Assembly (NCBI RefSeq): GCF_019973735.1
Contig: NZ_AP024463.1
Coordinates: 1,674,001 to 1,738,000 of the forward strand
Direction: 5' to 3'
Origin: Arachnia rubra
GTDB taxonomy: Bacteria > Actinomycetota > Actinomycetes > Propionibacteriales > Propionibacteriaceae
Length of the DNA: 64,000 nt
Positions 9,025 through 17,623 of this stretch are shown here, one piece after another (the stretch's first letter is position 1; every line of letters starts with the position of its first letter). The position numbers and the translations under genes were made by a program. Under the pieces are notes generated by a model, which worked only from the letters and a program-made list of their open reading frames with translations, did not search any database and was not told the origin of the DNA.

Positions 9025-10155
9025 TCAGGTTCTCGTGGCGGGTTTCAGGATGGCCACACACTCCACGTGATGGGTCATCGGAAACAGGTCGAAGGCACGG
9101 ATCCGGTCCGCCTCATATCCGCGTACCGCAAAACCCGCCAGGTCCCTGGCCAGGCTCGCCGGGTCGCAGGCGACGTAGGCGACGGCCCTGGGCGCGAGAT
9201 CCGCCACGCGCGCCACCACGGCGGCCCCCGCTCCCCGCCGGGGTGGGTCGAGGACGACCAGATCGACCCCGGAAGGGAGCCGTCGCAGTGCCTTCGCCAA
9301 CGACAGCGCCAGAAAACGCCCCCGGGGCACGTTGACGCGGGCATTCGCAGCAGCCTCCCGGTCCAGTTCCACCCCGAAAACTTCGGCCCCGGAGTGATCC
9401 AGGCCCGCGGCGAACAACCCCGAACCGCAGTAGAGATCGAGCGCCAGATCCCCCTGTCTGGGCTTGAGCCCTTCCATGACGGCGTCGAGCAGGGTCTCGG
9501 CCGCCCTGGGGTGTACCTGCCAGAAACCGGAGGCTGCCACCTGGAAGGAGAACTTTCCCGCCTTCTCGCGGACCCGGGGTGGGCCGATCAGGAGTTTTCC
9601 ATCGGCGAGCACGCTGACCCTGTTCGCCGCGCGAACCACGCTGAGCGATTCCGCTCCTTCCGCGAGTTCGTTCAACTGAGCCGGGAACAGGCCGGGTGCA
9701 GCGGCGAGGCATCCCGTCTCGGGCAGTGACACAACCTCGTGTGATCGCCGCCCGCGTAGCCCCACGCGACCACCGCTGACCGAGTACCTCATCCGGGTGC
9801 GCCAGTTGACCGTCGGCTGGATGGCCTCCACCCGCCCGGGCCAGGTGATTCCCGCCAATCGGGACAGCTGCTCCGCGACGACGGCCGTCTTGAGGTCGAG
9901 CTGGAGCTCGGGACTGGCGTGCTGCCAGTCACAGCCACCACACTCTCCGGCGATCGGGCACGGGGGCTCCACCCGTCCCGGGGAGGCCTCGAGAACCCGG
10001 ATCACGCGTCCCCGATCGAACCGGCTGCCCTTCTCGGTGATTTCTACGACCACCCGCTCCCCGGGCAGTCCGCCCGTGACGAAGATCACCTTGCCGTCGA
10101 AGCGCCCCACGACCACACCACCGTGGGCCACCCGTTCGAGTTCGACCTCGATCAT
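9025..10155 (-). CDS. TrmA/RlmD-family RNA 5-methyluridine methyltransferase with TRAM domain
   Basis: A SAM-dependent class I methyltransferase acting on uridine in rRNA or tRNA. The start is set at MIEVELERVAHGG (ATG at 10155), which gives 376 residues. The earlier codons of the open frame are antisense to nothing conserved. Domains: TRAM (about 1-58), an iron-sulfur-type cysteine patch CPIAGECGGCDWQH (about 76-90), and the Rossmann methyltransferase with LYCGSGLF, VLDPPRRGAG and the nucleophile cysteine in YVACDP. The ATG overlaps the kimA stop as ATGA, so it is translationally coupled to that gene. The same pair is seen in mycobacteria (Rv2689c/Rv2690c). The exact target base is unknown. 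Confidence 0.88.
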   Translation of the reverse strand: MIEVELERVAHGGVVVGRFDGKVIFVTGGLPGERVVVEITEKGSRFDRGRVIRVLEASPGRVEPPCPIAGECGGCDWQHASPELQLDLKTAVVAEQLSRLAGITWPGRVEAIQPTVNWRTRMRYSVSGGRVGLRGRRSHEVVSLPETGCLAAAPGLFPAQLNELAEGAESLSVVRAANRVSVLADGKLLIGPPRVREKAGKFSFQVAASGFWQVHPRAAETLLDAVMEGLKPRQGDLALDLYCGSGLFAAGLDHSGAEVFGVELDREAAANARVNVPRGRFLALSLAKALRRLPSGVDLVVLDPPRRGAGAAVVARVADLAPRAVAYVACDPASLARDLAGFAVRGYEADRIRAFDLFPMTHHVECVAILKPATRT

Positions 10156-12125
10156 CTGGTGCCCTGTCTGGCCTCGCGGCGCCGCGAGCTGCTGAGCTGG
10201 TAGGGCACCGAGATCACCATCACCCCGCTCATGTAGTGCAGCCTGGTGCGGATCAGCAGGGTGGTCTGGTTGTGGAGCAGTCGCTCCCACCAGTTCCCCA
10301 CCACATAGTCGGGAATGTAGACGGCCACCACGTCCCTGGGGTTCTCAGTGCGCATCTCGGCCACATAGCGGATGAAGGGCTGGGTGATCTCCCGGTAGGG
10401 GGATGCGATCACGCGCAACGGAATGCCGAAATCCTCCCTCCGCCACGCCTCCATGAGCTCGCGCGCCTCCTCGTCATCGACGGAGATCGTCACCCCCATC
10501 AGGGATGTGGCGCGACCCGCCTTCGCGTAGGCGATGGCCTTCGCGGTGGGCAGGTTCACCTGTTGCACCAGCACCACCGCCCTGACCCGGCTCGGCAGTG
10601 CCCGGTCGGATTCGGGGCGGAGGGCCAGTTCATCCCTGACCTGGTCGTAGTGTCTGCGGATCAGGACCATCAGCAGGTACATCAATCCCATGGCAACCAG
10701 GGCGAGGTAGGCGCCGTGGGTGAACTTGGAGATGAGCACGACCACCAGCACCACGGCGGTCATTCCCGCGCCGAGGAGGTTCACCACGCGGGATCGTTGC
10801 ATGCGCCGTCGTTCGCCCCGGTCCTTCTCGACGCGGAGCGCGCGGTTCCAGTGCAGCACCATCCCGGTCTGTCCGACGGTGAAGGAGATGAACACCCCGA
10901 CCACGTAGAGCTGGATCAGGGCCGTCACGGAGGCGTTGAAACCCCAGACGAGGGCGATGGCCGCCACGGCCAGCAGCACGATCCCGTTGGAATAGGCCAA
11001 CCGGTCGCCGCGGGTGTGGAGTTGCCGGGGCAGATAACCGTCCTTGGCGAGGATCGAAGCCAGGCTCGGGAAACCGTTGAAAGCGGTGTTCGCGGCCAGG
11101 AACAGGATCGACAGGGTGGCGATGATGACCACGTAGAAACCCGGAACGAACCAGTCGCCGAAGACCGTGCGCGCCAGCTGTCCCGTCACGGTCACCGCCG
11201 CGGTGTGGATGGTCGAGCCGTCCGGCTTCAGGTAGTGGGTTCCTGTCAGTTCGTCGATCAGGTGCACACGGGTCAGGTTTGCCAGCAGGACGATCCCGAC
11301 GAGCATGGTCACAGCGATCAACCCGAGCAACCCGAGCACCGAGGCGGCGTTGCGGCTCTTGGGGGGGCGGAACGATGGCACGCCGTTGGCCACGGCCTCC
11401 ACGCCGGTCAGCGCGGCGCAGCCCGACGAGAAGGCCCGGGTGATGATCGCGACCAGCACCCACCCGAAGGCCTGGTCGGCGCCCTGGGCACCGATCACCG
11501 TCAGGTCGGAGGTCTCGCTCTTCAGCGAATGCCCCAGGACCAGGATCCGGAAGAATCCGATGGCGAGCATCAAGAGCATTGAGAACATGAAGACGTAGGT
11601 GGGCCAGGCCAGCACCCCCCCGGAGTCCCTGACGCCCCGCAGGTTCATCAGTGCCAGGACGACGATCACCCCGACCGCGATGGGCACCTCGTAGCCGTCT
11701 ATCCCGGGGAGCATCGCCTTGGCGTTGAGCACACCGGCGGAAACCGAGACGGCGACCGTCAGCACGTAGTCGACCAGCAGCGCCGACGCCACGGTCAGTC
11801 CTGCGTGCCTGCCCAGGTTCGACGCGGCTACCTCGTAGTCCCCTCCACCAGTCGGATAGGCACGAACGGTCTGCCGGTAGGACATCGCCACCACCGCGAT
11901 CACGACCCCGACCGCGAGCCCGATCTGCCACGAGAACAGGTAGCCGGTCATCCCGGCCAAGGACAGGGTGATCAGGATCTCGTCGGGTGCGTAGGCGACC
12001 GAGCTCAGCGCGTCCGAGGCGAACACGGGCAGCGCGAGCCGTTTCGGGAGAAGCGTTTCCCCCAGTTGTGCACTGGCCAGGCGGCGGCCGACGAACACAC
12101 GCTTCAGCGCCTGATAGATGTTCAC
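10152..12125 (-). CDS. KimA-like potassium transporter (APC/KUP superfamily)
   Basis: 657 residues starting at GTG. The membrane part (about residues 1-470, roughly twelve segments) is followed by a cytoplasmic domain of about 190 residues. Landmarks shared with Bacillus subtilis KimA/YdaO, from memory, are SDALSSVAYAPDEIL, YPTGGGDYEVA, LVDYVLTVAVSVSAG, FSSGCAALTGVEAVANGVP, LAANTAFNGFP, GDRLAYSNGI, and near the C-terminus LHNQTTLLIRTRLHYMSGVMVI. KimA imports K+ with protons and is inhibited by c-di-AMP in Firmicutes. Here it is divergent from two TrkA-like RCK genes, which strongly supports potassium as substrate. Databases often call such proteins just 'APC family permease'. Confidence 0.8.
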   Translation of the reverse strand: MNIYQALKRVFVGRRLASAQLGETLLPKRLALPVFASDALSSVAYAPDEILITLSLAGMTGYLFSWQIGLAVGVVIAVVAMSYRQTVRAYPTGGGDYEVAASNLGRHAGLTVASALLVDYVLTVAVSVSAGVLNAKAMLPGIDGYEVPIAVGVIVVLALMNLRGVRDSGGVLAWPTYVFMFSMLLMLAIGFFRILVLGHSLKSETSDLTVIGAQGADQAFGWVLVAIITRAFSSGCAALTGVEAVANGVPSFRPPKSRNAASVLGLLGLIAVTMLVGIVLLANLTRVHLIDELTGTHYLKPDGSTIHTAAVTVTGQLARTVFGDWFVPGFYVVIIATLSILFLAANTAFNGFPSLASILAKDGYLPRQLHTRGDRLAYSNGIVLLAVAAIALVWGFNASVTALIQLYVVGVFISFTVGQTGMVLHWNRALRVEKDRGERRRMQRSRVVNLLGAGMTAVVLVVVLISKFTHGAYLALVAMGLMYLLMVLIRRHYDQVRDELALRPESDRALPSRVRAVVLVQQVNLPTAKAIAYAKAGRATSLMGVTISVDDEEARELMEAWRREDFGIPLRVIASPYREITQPFIRYVAEMRTENPRDVVAVYIPDYVVGNWWERLLHNQTTLLIRTRLHYMSGVMVISVPYQLSSSRRREARQGTR

Positions 12126-12211
12126 GAGGCCCTACGGTAGACCCATGGCAGGGTGATTGCGATACCGTCGGATCTGCGTCCGGGATCCGCCGGACCGGGA
12201 GGGAGACGCAA

Positions 12212-12874
12212 GTGCACATCGTGATCATGGGCTGTGGCCGCGTTGGCTCCATGCTGGCCCGGGGCCTCGAGGAGCGAGGCCATTCGGTGGCGGTGATCGA
12301 CGTGAACGTGGACGCGTTCCGTCGGCTCGGGCTCGACTTCCAGGGAATCACGGTCAGCGGGGTCGGATTCGACCGGGAGGTGCTGGAGGCTGCCGACATC
12401 CGGCACGCCGACGGGTTTGCAGCTGTTTCCAGCGGTGACAACTCCAACATCCTGGCGGCCCGGGTGGTGCGTGAGCAGTATGGGATAGACAACGTGGTGG
12501 CCCGCATCTACGACCAGGGCAGGGCTGCCGTGTATGAGAGGCTGGGTATACCGACCGTGGCCACCGTGCGCTGGACGGTGGGCCAGGTGATGCGCAGGCT
12601 GTTACCGGAAGGCAGCGAGCCCGTATGGCGGGATCCCTCGGGTACGGTGCGGCTACTCCAGGTGTATGTCCACTCTGGCTGGGTGGGGAAGCGGATCAGG
12701 GACCTGTCCGCGGCCGCGCAGGCGCCCATCCCTTTCATCTCCCGGACGGGGCGCGGTATCGTGCCGGACTCCCAGACTGTATTCCAGGACGGGGACCTGA
12801 TCTTTGTGGCCTGTGAGACGGAGAGGACTGACACCGTCGAATCCCTTTTCGCTGCTCCCCCGACCCATCCCTGA
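12212..12874 (+). CDS. ceoB: TrkA-family potassium-uptake regulatory protein (CeoB-like)
   Basis: 220 residues. The open frame reaches further upstream into the kimA side, but the nucleotide-binding fold begins VHIVIMGCGRVG, so the GTG at 12212, preceded by GGGAG, is chosen. An RCK-N Rossmann domain (about 1-125: GCGRVGS, AVIDVN, VSSGDNSNIL) is followed by an RCK-C domain (about 140-215). Such proteins sit on the cytoplasmic face of K+ transporters and gate them in response to NAD(H) or ATP. It is transcribed away from kimA across an 86-bp divergent spacer, with a second RCK gene 18 bp downstream. Confidence 0.88.
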   Translation: MHIVIMGCGRVGSMLARGLEERGHSVAVIDVNVDAFRRLGLDFQGITVSGVGFDREVLEAADIRHADGFAAVSSGDNSNILAARVVREQYGIDNVVARIYDQGRAAVYERLGIPTVATVRWTVGQVMRRLLPEGSEPVWRDPSGTVRLLQVYVHSGWVGKRIRDLSAAAQAPIPFISRTGRGIVPDSQTVFQDGDLIFVACETERTDTVESLFAAPPTHP

Positions 12875-12892
12875 GACTTATAAGGAAATACC

Positions 12893-13555
12893 ATGCGAGT
12901 AGCCATCGCCGGAGCCGGCAACGTGGGCCGGTCGATCGCCCGCGAGCTGATCAGCAATGGCCATCAGGTTCTGCTCATAGAGAAGGATCCCTCAGCCATC
13001 AATCCTGATTCGGTGCCTGGCGCAGAGTGGTTCCAGGCCGATGCCTGTGAACTGCAGAACCTGGAAGAGGCCGAGCTGGAGAACTGCGATGTGGCGATCG
13101 CGGCCAGTGGCGATGACAAGGTGAACCTGGTGCATTCGCTGCTGGCGAAGACAGAGTTCGGTGTGCCTCGCACTGTCGCCCGCATCAACCACCCTGGCAA
13201 TGAGTGGCTTTTCGATGAGGCCTGGGGCGTGGATGTCGCTGTCTCTACGCCTCGCATCATGTCAGCTCTGGTCGAGGAAGCCGTTGAGACGGGTGACCTG
13301 GTGAGGTTGTTCACCTTCACCAAGTCTGCGACGAACCTCTCAGAGATCCGGCTGCCCAAACAGAGCCCGTTCGTCGGGCGCCGGATCCGGGATCTAGAGC
13401 TACCCCGGGAAGTGGTCCTGGTGGCGATCATCCGCGATGGCATCCCGCTGGTACCGGAGCGTGATAGCGCACTCGAGGCCATGGACGAGATGCTTTTCGT
13501 GGTCAGCCAGGACACCGAGGGCGAACTCAGTTCGATGTTCGCTTACACAGGCTGA
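12893..13555 (+). CDS. ceoC: TrkA-family potassium-uptake regulatory protein (CeoC-like)
   Basis: 220 residues with the same two-domain plan as its neighbour: RCK-N with GAGNVGRSIARELI and LLIEKDPSAI, then an RCK-C half with SPFVGRRIRDLELP and MDEMLFVVSQ. The pair looks like an ancient duplication that acts as a hetero-oligomeric ring. A Shine-Dalgarno-like AAGGAAA precedes the ATG. The order permease / ceoB / ceoC is the same as Mycobacterium Rv2690c-Rv2691-Rv2692. Confidence 0.9.
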   Translation: MRVAIAGAGNVGRSIARELISNGHQVLLIEKDPSAINPDSVPGAEWFQADACELQNLEEAELENCDVAIAASGDDKVNLVHSLLAKTEFGVPRTVARINHPGNEWLFDEAWGVDVAVSTPRIMSALVEEAVETGDLVRLFTFTKSATNLSEIRLPKQSPFVGRRIRDLELPREVVLVAIIRDGIPLVPERDSALEAMDEMLFVVSQDTEGELSSMFAYTG

Positions 13556-13644
13556 TGGGGATCATCCCTTGATAGTGACATTGGAAGAGGTGTGAGCCGA
13601 TTTTACTCGGCTGATGCCAGGGTGGACTGGACATGCGTAACACA

Positions 13645-13676
13645 CTGAGGCTGCACCTGGCGGCCTGCACCCTCAG
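13645..13676. terminator. Hairpin between convergent ceoC and OB-fold gene
   Basis: Arms CTGAGG-c-TGCA and TGCA-c-CCTCAG form a stem with one mismatch in the 165-bp convergent gap. There is no T-run on either side. In relatives this gap usually holds a DUF3159 membrane protein gene; none is present. Confidence 0.45.
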
Positions 13677-13720
13677 GTGATGGCAGCCACATGAACTAAC
13701 TCCTGAATATGGCGGAATCC

Positions 13721-14080
13721 CTAGCTGACGACCTCGAACTCAGGGTTGTACATCACGAGTCCATCATCACCTGAGGAGATCCTGCCTTGTACGACGAGGT
13801 CACAGCCGGGGGTGATGCAGTCCAGCCGGCGGCGGCCGGTCCAGTTCAGCTCGATGCTGCCCGTACCGTCGGTGAGCAGAGCCTCCACGCCCCCCATGTC
13901 GAGGCTAGTGACCCAGCGGACAGTCCCCCGGAGTTTCACCTTGGAACGCTCACAGCATTCCGACAGAGGGCTAGCGCCGCAGTCGCGGGAACGCTCTTTC
14001 AGGTCCTCTGCCTCTAGCTCCTCGGAAGGGGACAGAAAACGCCGCAGGCGTTGTAGGAGACCCTGTTGCTCGTGGGTCAT
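13721..14080 (-). CDS. OB-fold nucleic-acid-binding protein
   Basis: 119 residues. A helical N-terminus (MTHEQQGLLQRLRRFL) is followed by a single OB fold at about 47-118: VKLRGTVRWVTSLDMGGVEALLTDGTGSIELNWTGRR, split as V-K-L-R-G then LLTDGTGSIEL and LVVQGRISSGDDGLVMYNPEFEVV. The family is conserved in actinobacteria beside DUF3710 and dut, but its precise function is unknown. Two cysteine pairs (RDC, SECCE) precede the fold. The ATG overlaps the stop of the DUF3710 gene as ATGA, so the two are co-translated. Confidence 0.85.
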   Translation of the reverse strand: MTHEQQGLLQRLRRFLSPSEELEAEDLKERSRDCGASPLSECCERSKVKLRGTVRWVTSLDMGGVEALLTDGTGSIELNWTGRRRLDCITPGCDLVVQGRISSGDDGLVMYNPEFEVVS

Positions 14081-14736
14081 TTCTGCTCCAGGTTCGGCAC
14101 GCTCAGGGGGATGAGACCTCCAGGTACCGCAGGCGCAGTTCCCCTGCGGACCACAAGATTACCGAAGCACTCGAGAAGGGCTATCACCGCGTCCTCGTCT
14201 TCTGGTTCTAGAGCAGCGCGGCCGAAGACGATGCCTCGTAGCACCCATCCAGGACCGCCGACCAGCCAGGTACGGGAAACGTGGATGCCTTGCCTGCCCT
14301 GCGGGTCAGTGACTGGTTGGCGACGACGCAGCTCGACTCCGAAAGGACCCTCAAGCAGGGTAACCTCACCGCCTTCCTTCTCCGAGGCGGCAGCTATCTC
14401 GTCTCTGATCTCGGCCAGCATCGACGTGCGCCGCGGACCGGCGAACAACGCCACTTCCATGGCTGAGGCGCCATCTCCCACCAGGAAGGACTGGACCTGC
14501 TGTTTGGCCTCATCGACTTGAAGCTGGAGTTGCATGCCCTCGAAGGGAGTGACCACGAGAGCCCCGAGATCGATGCGCTGGACGTCGTCCTGATCCAGGT
14601 CCACCTCTTCGATGTCGAAGGGACCCTCATCACGATCGAAGTCCTCGTCAATCTCCGCCCATTTCTCCTCGTCGCTTTTCTCCCTCTCCTCGTCCTCGGC
14701 CGTCTCGTCGACCTTTTCCTCATCGGTGGCTTCCAT
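14077..14736 (-). CDS. DUF3710 family protein
   Basis: 219 residues. The first 50 are strongly acidic (EEREKSDEEKWAEIDEDFD), followed by the conserved domain with GPFDIEEVD, RIDLGALVVTP, GMQLQLQVDE, EVALFAGPRR and GRQGIHVSRTWLVGGPGWVLRG. The function is unknown. It is a cytoplasmic protein with no membrane segment or signal peptide. The gene lies 15 bp after dut on the same strand and overlaps the OB-fold gene, so dut, DUF3710 and the OB-fold gene form one operon. Confidence 0.9.
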   Translation of the reverse strand: MEATDEEKVDETAEDEEREKSDEEKWAEIDEDFDRDEGPFDIEEVDLDQDDVQRIDLGALVVTPFEGMQLQLQVDEAKQQVQSFLVGDGASAMEVALFAGPRRTSMLAEIRDEIAAASEKEGGEVTLLEGPFGVELRRRQPVTDPQGRQGIHVSRTWLVGGPGWVLRGIVFGRAALEPEDEDAVIALLECFGNLVVRRGTAPAVPGGLIPLSVPNLEQK

Positions 14737-14751
14737 GCTGCTCCCTGAGAT

Positions 14752-15186
14752 TCAGTGCTGTCCGGTTGAACCATAACCCCCTTGGCCGCGCTCCGTCTCA
14801 TCGAGCTCGGCCACCGGGGTGAATCGGGCAGGCAAGAAGGGTACAACCACCAGCTGGGCGATCCTCTCACCAGCCTGCAGTCGCACCGGCTCCTTCGTGT
14901 CGAGGTTGATCAGACAAACGCGGATCTCACCACGATAACCCGAGTCGATGACGCCAGGACTATTGACGATCCCCAACCCACGGCTCGTGGCCAGTCCGGA
15001 CCGGGGGGTGACCAGTCCGACGGTTCCCGCGGGAAGGCCGATGCACACCCCGGTGCCCACCAGGGCCCGCTCTCCAGGGTCGAGTGTTATCGCCTGCGTG
15101 GTACGCAGATCCGCTCCAGCATCTCCCTCGCGGGCGTAGGCAGGAACCTGCCCAGGGAGGTCTACGACTACTGGGATCTCAGTCAC
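14752..15186 (-). CDS. dut: dUTP diphosphatase
   Basis: Hydrolyses dUTP to dUMP, keeping uracil out of DNA and supplying thymidylate synthesis. Trimeric dUTPase motifs in order: EGDAGADL, PRSGLA, GVIDSGYRGEI with the catalytic aspartate, ERIAQLVVVP, and the C-terminal arm RGQGGYGSTG. The GTG at 15186 (VTEIPVVVDLPG) gives 144 residues and fits the family N-terminus. An upstream ATG at 15231 has a better Shine-Dalgarno (GAGGA, 8-nt spacing) and would add 15 residues, so the start is uncertain. Confidence 0.95.
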   Translation of the reverse strand: MTEIPVVVDLPGQVPAYAREGDAGADLRTTQAITLDPGERALVGTGVCIGLPAGTVGLVTPRSGLATSRGLGIVNSPGVIDSGYRGEIRVCLINLDTKEPVRLQAGERIAQLVVVPFLPARFTPVAELDETERGQGGYGSTGQH

Positions 15187-15270
15187 CCGGTCAATGTAGC
15201 GCGACTGTAGCCAAACTGGGATCAGGGACATAATAGGGATCCTCAAGATCAAGTGAGAGGAAGCCCAATC

Positions 15271-15564
15271 ATGGCTGTTGAGGAGAAGGTCCTGTGGAAG
15301 ATCTACGCGGGCGTGCTTGGCACGGCTACCACGTTTGTCGCCCAGAAGCTGATCACGAAAGCTTGGGAGACCGCCACGGGAGATGTCCCGCCAGATCCGA
15401 ATGATCCTGAGACTCCATTGACCCAGGCACTCATCTGGGCGCTGTGCAGCGGTCTCGGTGTGGGTATGGCGCAGCTCACGATGAATCGCTACATGCAGCG
15501 CCGCTGGTTCTCCAACACCGGGCACAAGGGCCCAGGAAAGCTCCGTAGCAAGATGGAACTGTGA
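15271..15564 (+). CDS. DUF4235 family small membrane protein
   Basis: 97 residues with a GAGAGGA ribosome site 9 nt before the ATG. An amphipathic N-terminus (KVLWKIYAGVLGTATTFVAQ) and a hydrophobic segment at about 52-70 (TQALIWALCSGLGVGMAQL) flank a proline-rich loop. The basic C-terminus (MQRRWF, GPGKLRSKME) fits the DUF4235 family, whose function is unknown. It is divergent from dut and convergent with the DUF4193 gene, 6 bp away. Confidence 0.8.
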   Translation: MAVEEKVLWKIYAGVLGTATTFVAQKLITKAWETATGDVPPDPNDPETPLTQALIWALCSGLGVGMAQLTMNRYMQRRWFSNTGHKGPGKLRSKMEL

Positions 15565-15570
15565 ACCTAC

Positions 15571-15867
15571 TCAGACGCAGTCGACACAGTATTTGAGATC
15601 TCCCTTGGTCTCAGCTAGCTGGCTTTGAGACTTGACAAGGAAGCAGGAAGCACAGGTGAACTCGTCCGACTGCCGTGGCAGCACACGTACTGTGAGTTCC
15701 TCGTGTGAAAGGTCGGCTCCCGGTAGCTCAAAGGATTCAGCAGCCTCGACTTCGTCCTCATCCACCTTGCCGGAATTCTTGTCGTTGCGACGCGTCTTGA
15801 GTTCCTCGAGCGAGTCCTCGCTCATCTCCTCGTCGTTCTTACGCGGTGCGTCGTAGTCGGTGGCCAT
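15571..15867 (-). CDS. DUF4193 family protein
   Basis: 98 residues, very acidic (MATDYDAPRKNDEEMSEDS), with a C-terminal zinc-ribbon-like pair of cysteine knuckles (FTCASCFLV and YCVDCV). Actinobacteria conserve it next to dut and sepH. DUF4193 proteins resemble RbpA-type or ribosome-associated small regulators only in charge pattern, so no function is assigned. The Cys4 arrangement makes metal binding likely. Confidence 0.88.
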   Translation of the reverse strand: MATDYDAPRKNDEEMSEDSLEELKTRRNDKNSGKVDEDEVEAAESFELPGADLSHEELTVRVLPRQSDEFTCASCFLVKSQSQLAETKGDLKYCVDCV

Positions 15868-16009
15868 GTCGCGGTCCCTCCTGGTTTCGCCGTCAGTTTG
15901 TCCCGAAAATGATCGGGGCTATGTGTACCACATCCTGCGTGTGGCGCAAGTCCCGGTTTCAGGTGGTGTCGGCTGGTAGGTTGTTCAATCAGACACAAGG
16001 GGAGTTTGC

Positions 16010-16964
16010 ATGGACAGCGCATTGAGCCCGCGGGAGATCCAGTCCCGCATCCGTGGAGGGGCCACGCTTGCCGAGGTGGCCACGGAAGCCGGAGTGGAGC
16101 CGACACGGATTGAGGGATTCGCCTTGCCGGTACTGGCAGAGCGCGAGCATATGACCACCACCGCTTTAGGATGTGCGGTCAGGCGCCGCGGTGATGGCTC
16201 GGGACATCGTCGTTTGAGGGAGCTGATCTCCCTCAGGTTGCAGGCACGCGGCATCGACTCTGACGCCATAGCCTGGGACTCATGGCGGGAACCCGACCGC
16301 AGGTGGAGGCTGGTGGGGATACTGGAGAGCCACGAGCGGCGGGCGGAGTTCGTCTTCGACCCTCGGGGTCGGTTCACGGTGGCCGACAACCCGGATGCCC
16401 GCTGGATGATTGGTGAGGAGCTACCTGGCAGCAAGGATCCCGACAACGAAAACACCATCGATTTCGATGATGAGTTCGCACTGGTGCGTGCAACATCCCA
16501 GCCATCCCCCCCCACCGGCTCTCCCAGGGGATGACGTCCCCACTGACAGCTTCGATGATGGCCCTGCCACCTCCGAGCTCGATGACCTGTACGACATGCT
16601 CAGTGGCGTGAGCGAGGATTCGGTGAGAATCTATGTCGGCCTGGATGATGAGGCCTCAGAGGCTTTTGAGGAGGAGACAACCGGAGAGCAGACGCCGGCA
16701 GAATCAGCGGATTCGGTAGAAGCAGCGGAGGAGGGCTTCGAGGAAACGGAGATCATTAACGACTTTGCCGGATTGCCGGAGGCTGACTTCGATGGGTTGC
16801 CGGAAGCTGGCTTCCCTGAGCCAGCAGCTGAGACTCCCCCCGTCGGCCTGGTCCAGGAATCACTGATAGAGGCTGAGGACACGGCCCCACAGCCCAGATC
16901 GCGCCGCCGTCGTGCGCATGTCCCCAGCTGGGACGAGATCATGTTCGGCGGCCCATCTCGCTGA
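16010..16964 (+). CDS. sepH: Septation protein SepH, frameshifted in a C8 run
   Basis: SepH (DUF3071) stimulates FtsZ assembly in actinobacteria. The N-terminal part (from ATG 16010, ribosome site GGGGAG) has LSPREIQSRIRGGATLAEVA and a helix-turn-helix, plus DSWREPDRRWRLVG. It runs into a stop at about 16534. The C-terminal part lies one frame over and ends with the basic family signature RRRRAHVPSWDEIMFGG. The switch falls at eight C residues (16506-16513); with seven C the protein reads through (SPPPALPGDDV) to about 317 residues. The acidic linker, rich in GLPEADF-type repeats, is expected for the family. The indel is probably a sequencing error or slippage, not a dead gene. Confidence 0.88.
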
Positions 16965-16984
16965 GGGTGCTTACCTGCCGCCCG

Positions 16985-17623
16985 CTAATCACCGAAGGGC
17001 AGCGGATCCTCCCCGAGCGTGGCGCGGGCTCGAGTTGCGGTCATGCGGCGCCGGTGATGAGCCCGGCACAGGACCTCATACCGGACTTCCCCCGCGTCGG
17101 TGTCTCCGACCACGACCTGCGACCCCTCGGTGACCATCAGGCCGTCCACTGTACGGGCGTTGTGGGTTCCCCTGGCCCCGCACCAGCACAGTGGCCCTAG
17201 AGGAAGCGTTTCCATCCGGTCAGCCAATTCCACGAGGCGCTGTGATCCGGGAAACAACCTGGTCCTGAAGTCGGCGAGGATCCCGAAGACGTAGACATCG
17301 ATCTGCAGTTCATCAACGATGCGGGCAAGCTGCTCGACCTGTCTGCCCGTGTAAAATTGCGCCTCGTCGCAGACGAGATAGTCGACTCGCTTCCCGGCCA
17401 CCAGCTGGGCGATGGTGTGGGTCCAGAAGTCGAAATCCTCCCCCACCTCGGTGGCCGGTGCGCTGAGGCCCAGCCGGGAGGTGATCTGCGCCTCACCTGA
17501 GCGGTCCTTGGATGTGAAGAGCCGGCCTTGCCGGCCATGCGTGGATTGGGTGTGATGAAGCTGCAGGGCAAGCGTCGACTTTCCGCAGTCCATCGGGCCG
17601 GTGTGAAAGACGAGTTCAGGCAC
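16985..17623 (-). CDS. tdk: Thymidine kinase (type II)
   Basis: Phosphorylates thymidine to dTMP in the salvage pathway. 212 residues. The Walker A motif GPMDCGKST is at residues 9-17, Walker B with the catalytic base is in VCDEAQF, and the lasso zinc site uses LCWCG and the later LCRAHH. The family-typical FGILADFRTRLFPGS segment is present. The start overlaps the glycosyltransferase stop by 8 bp, so it is the last gene of a DUF5998-phosphodiesterase-glycosyltransferase-tdk operon. It converges with sepH. Confidence 0.95.
   Translation of the reverse strand: MPELVFHTGPMDCGKSTLALQLHHTQSTHGRQGRLFTSKDRSGEAQITSRLGLSAPATEVGEDFDFWTHTIAQLVAGKRVDYLVCDEAQFYTGRQVEQLARIVDELQIDVYVFGILADFRTRLFPGSQRLVELADRMETLPLGPLCWCGARGTHNARTVDGLMVTEGSQVVVGDTDAGEVRYEVLCRAHHRRRMTATRARATLGEDPLPFGD

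Noticed and set aside
12126..12211. Possible c-di-AMP (ydaO-type) riboswitch in front of the KimA-like gene
   Set aside because: The divergent spacer is only 86 bp, too short for that riboswitch, and no matching motifs were seen.
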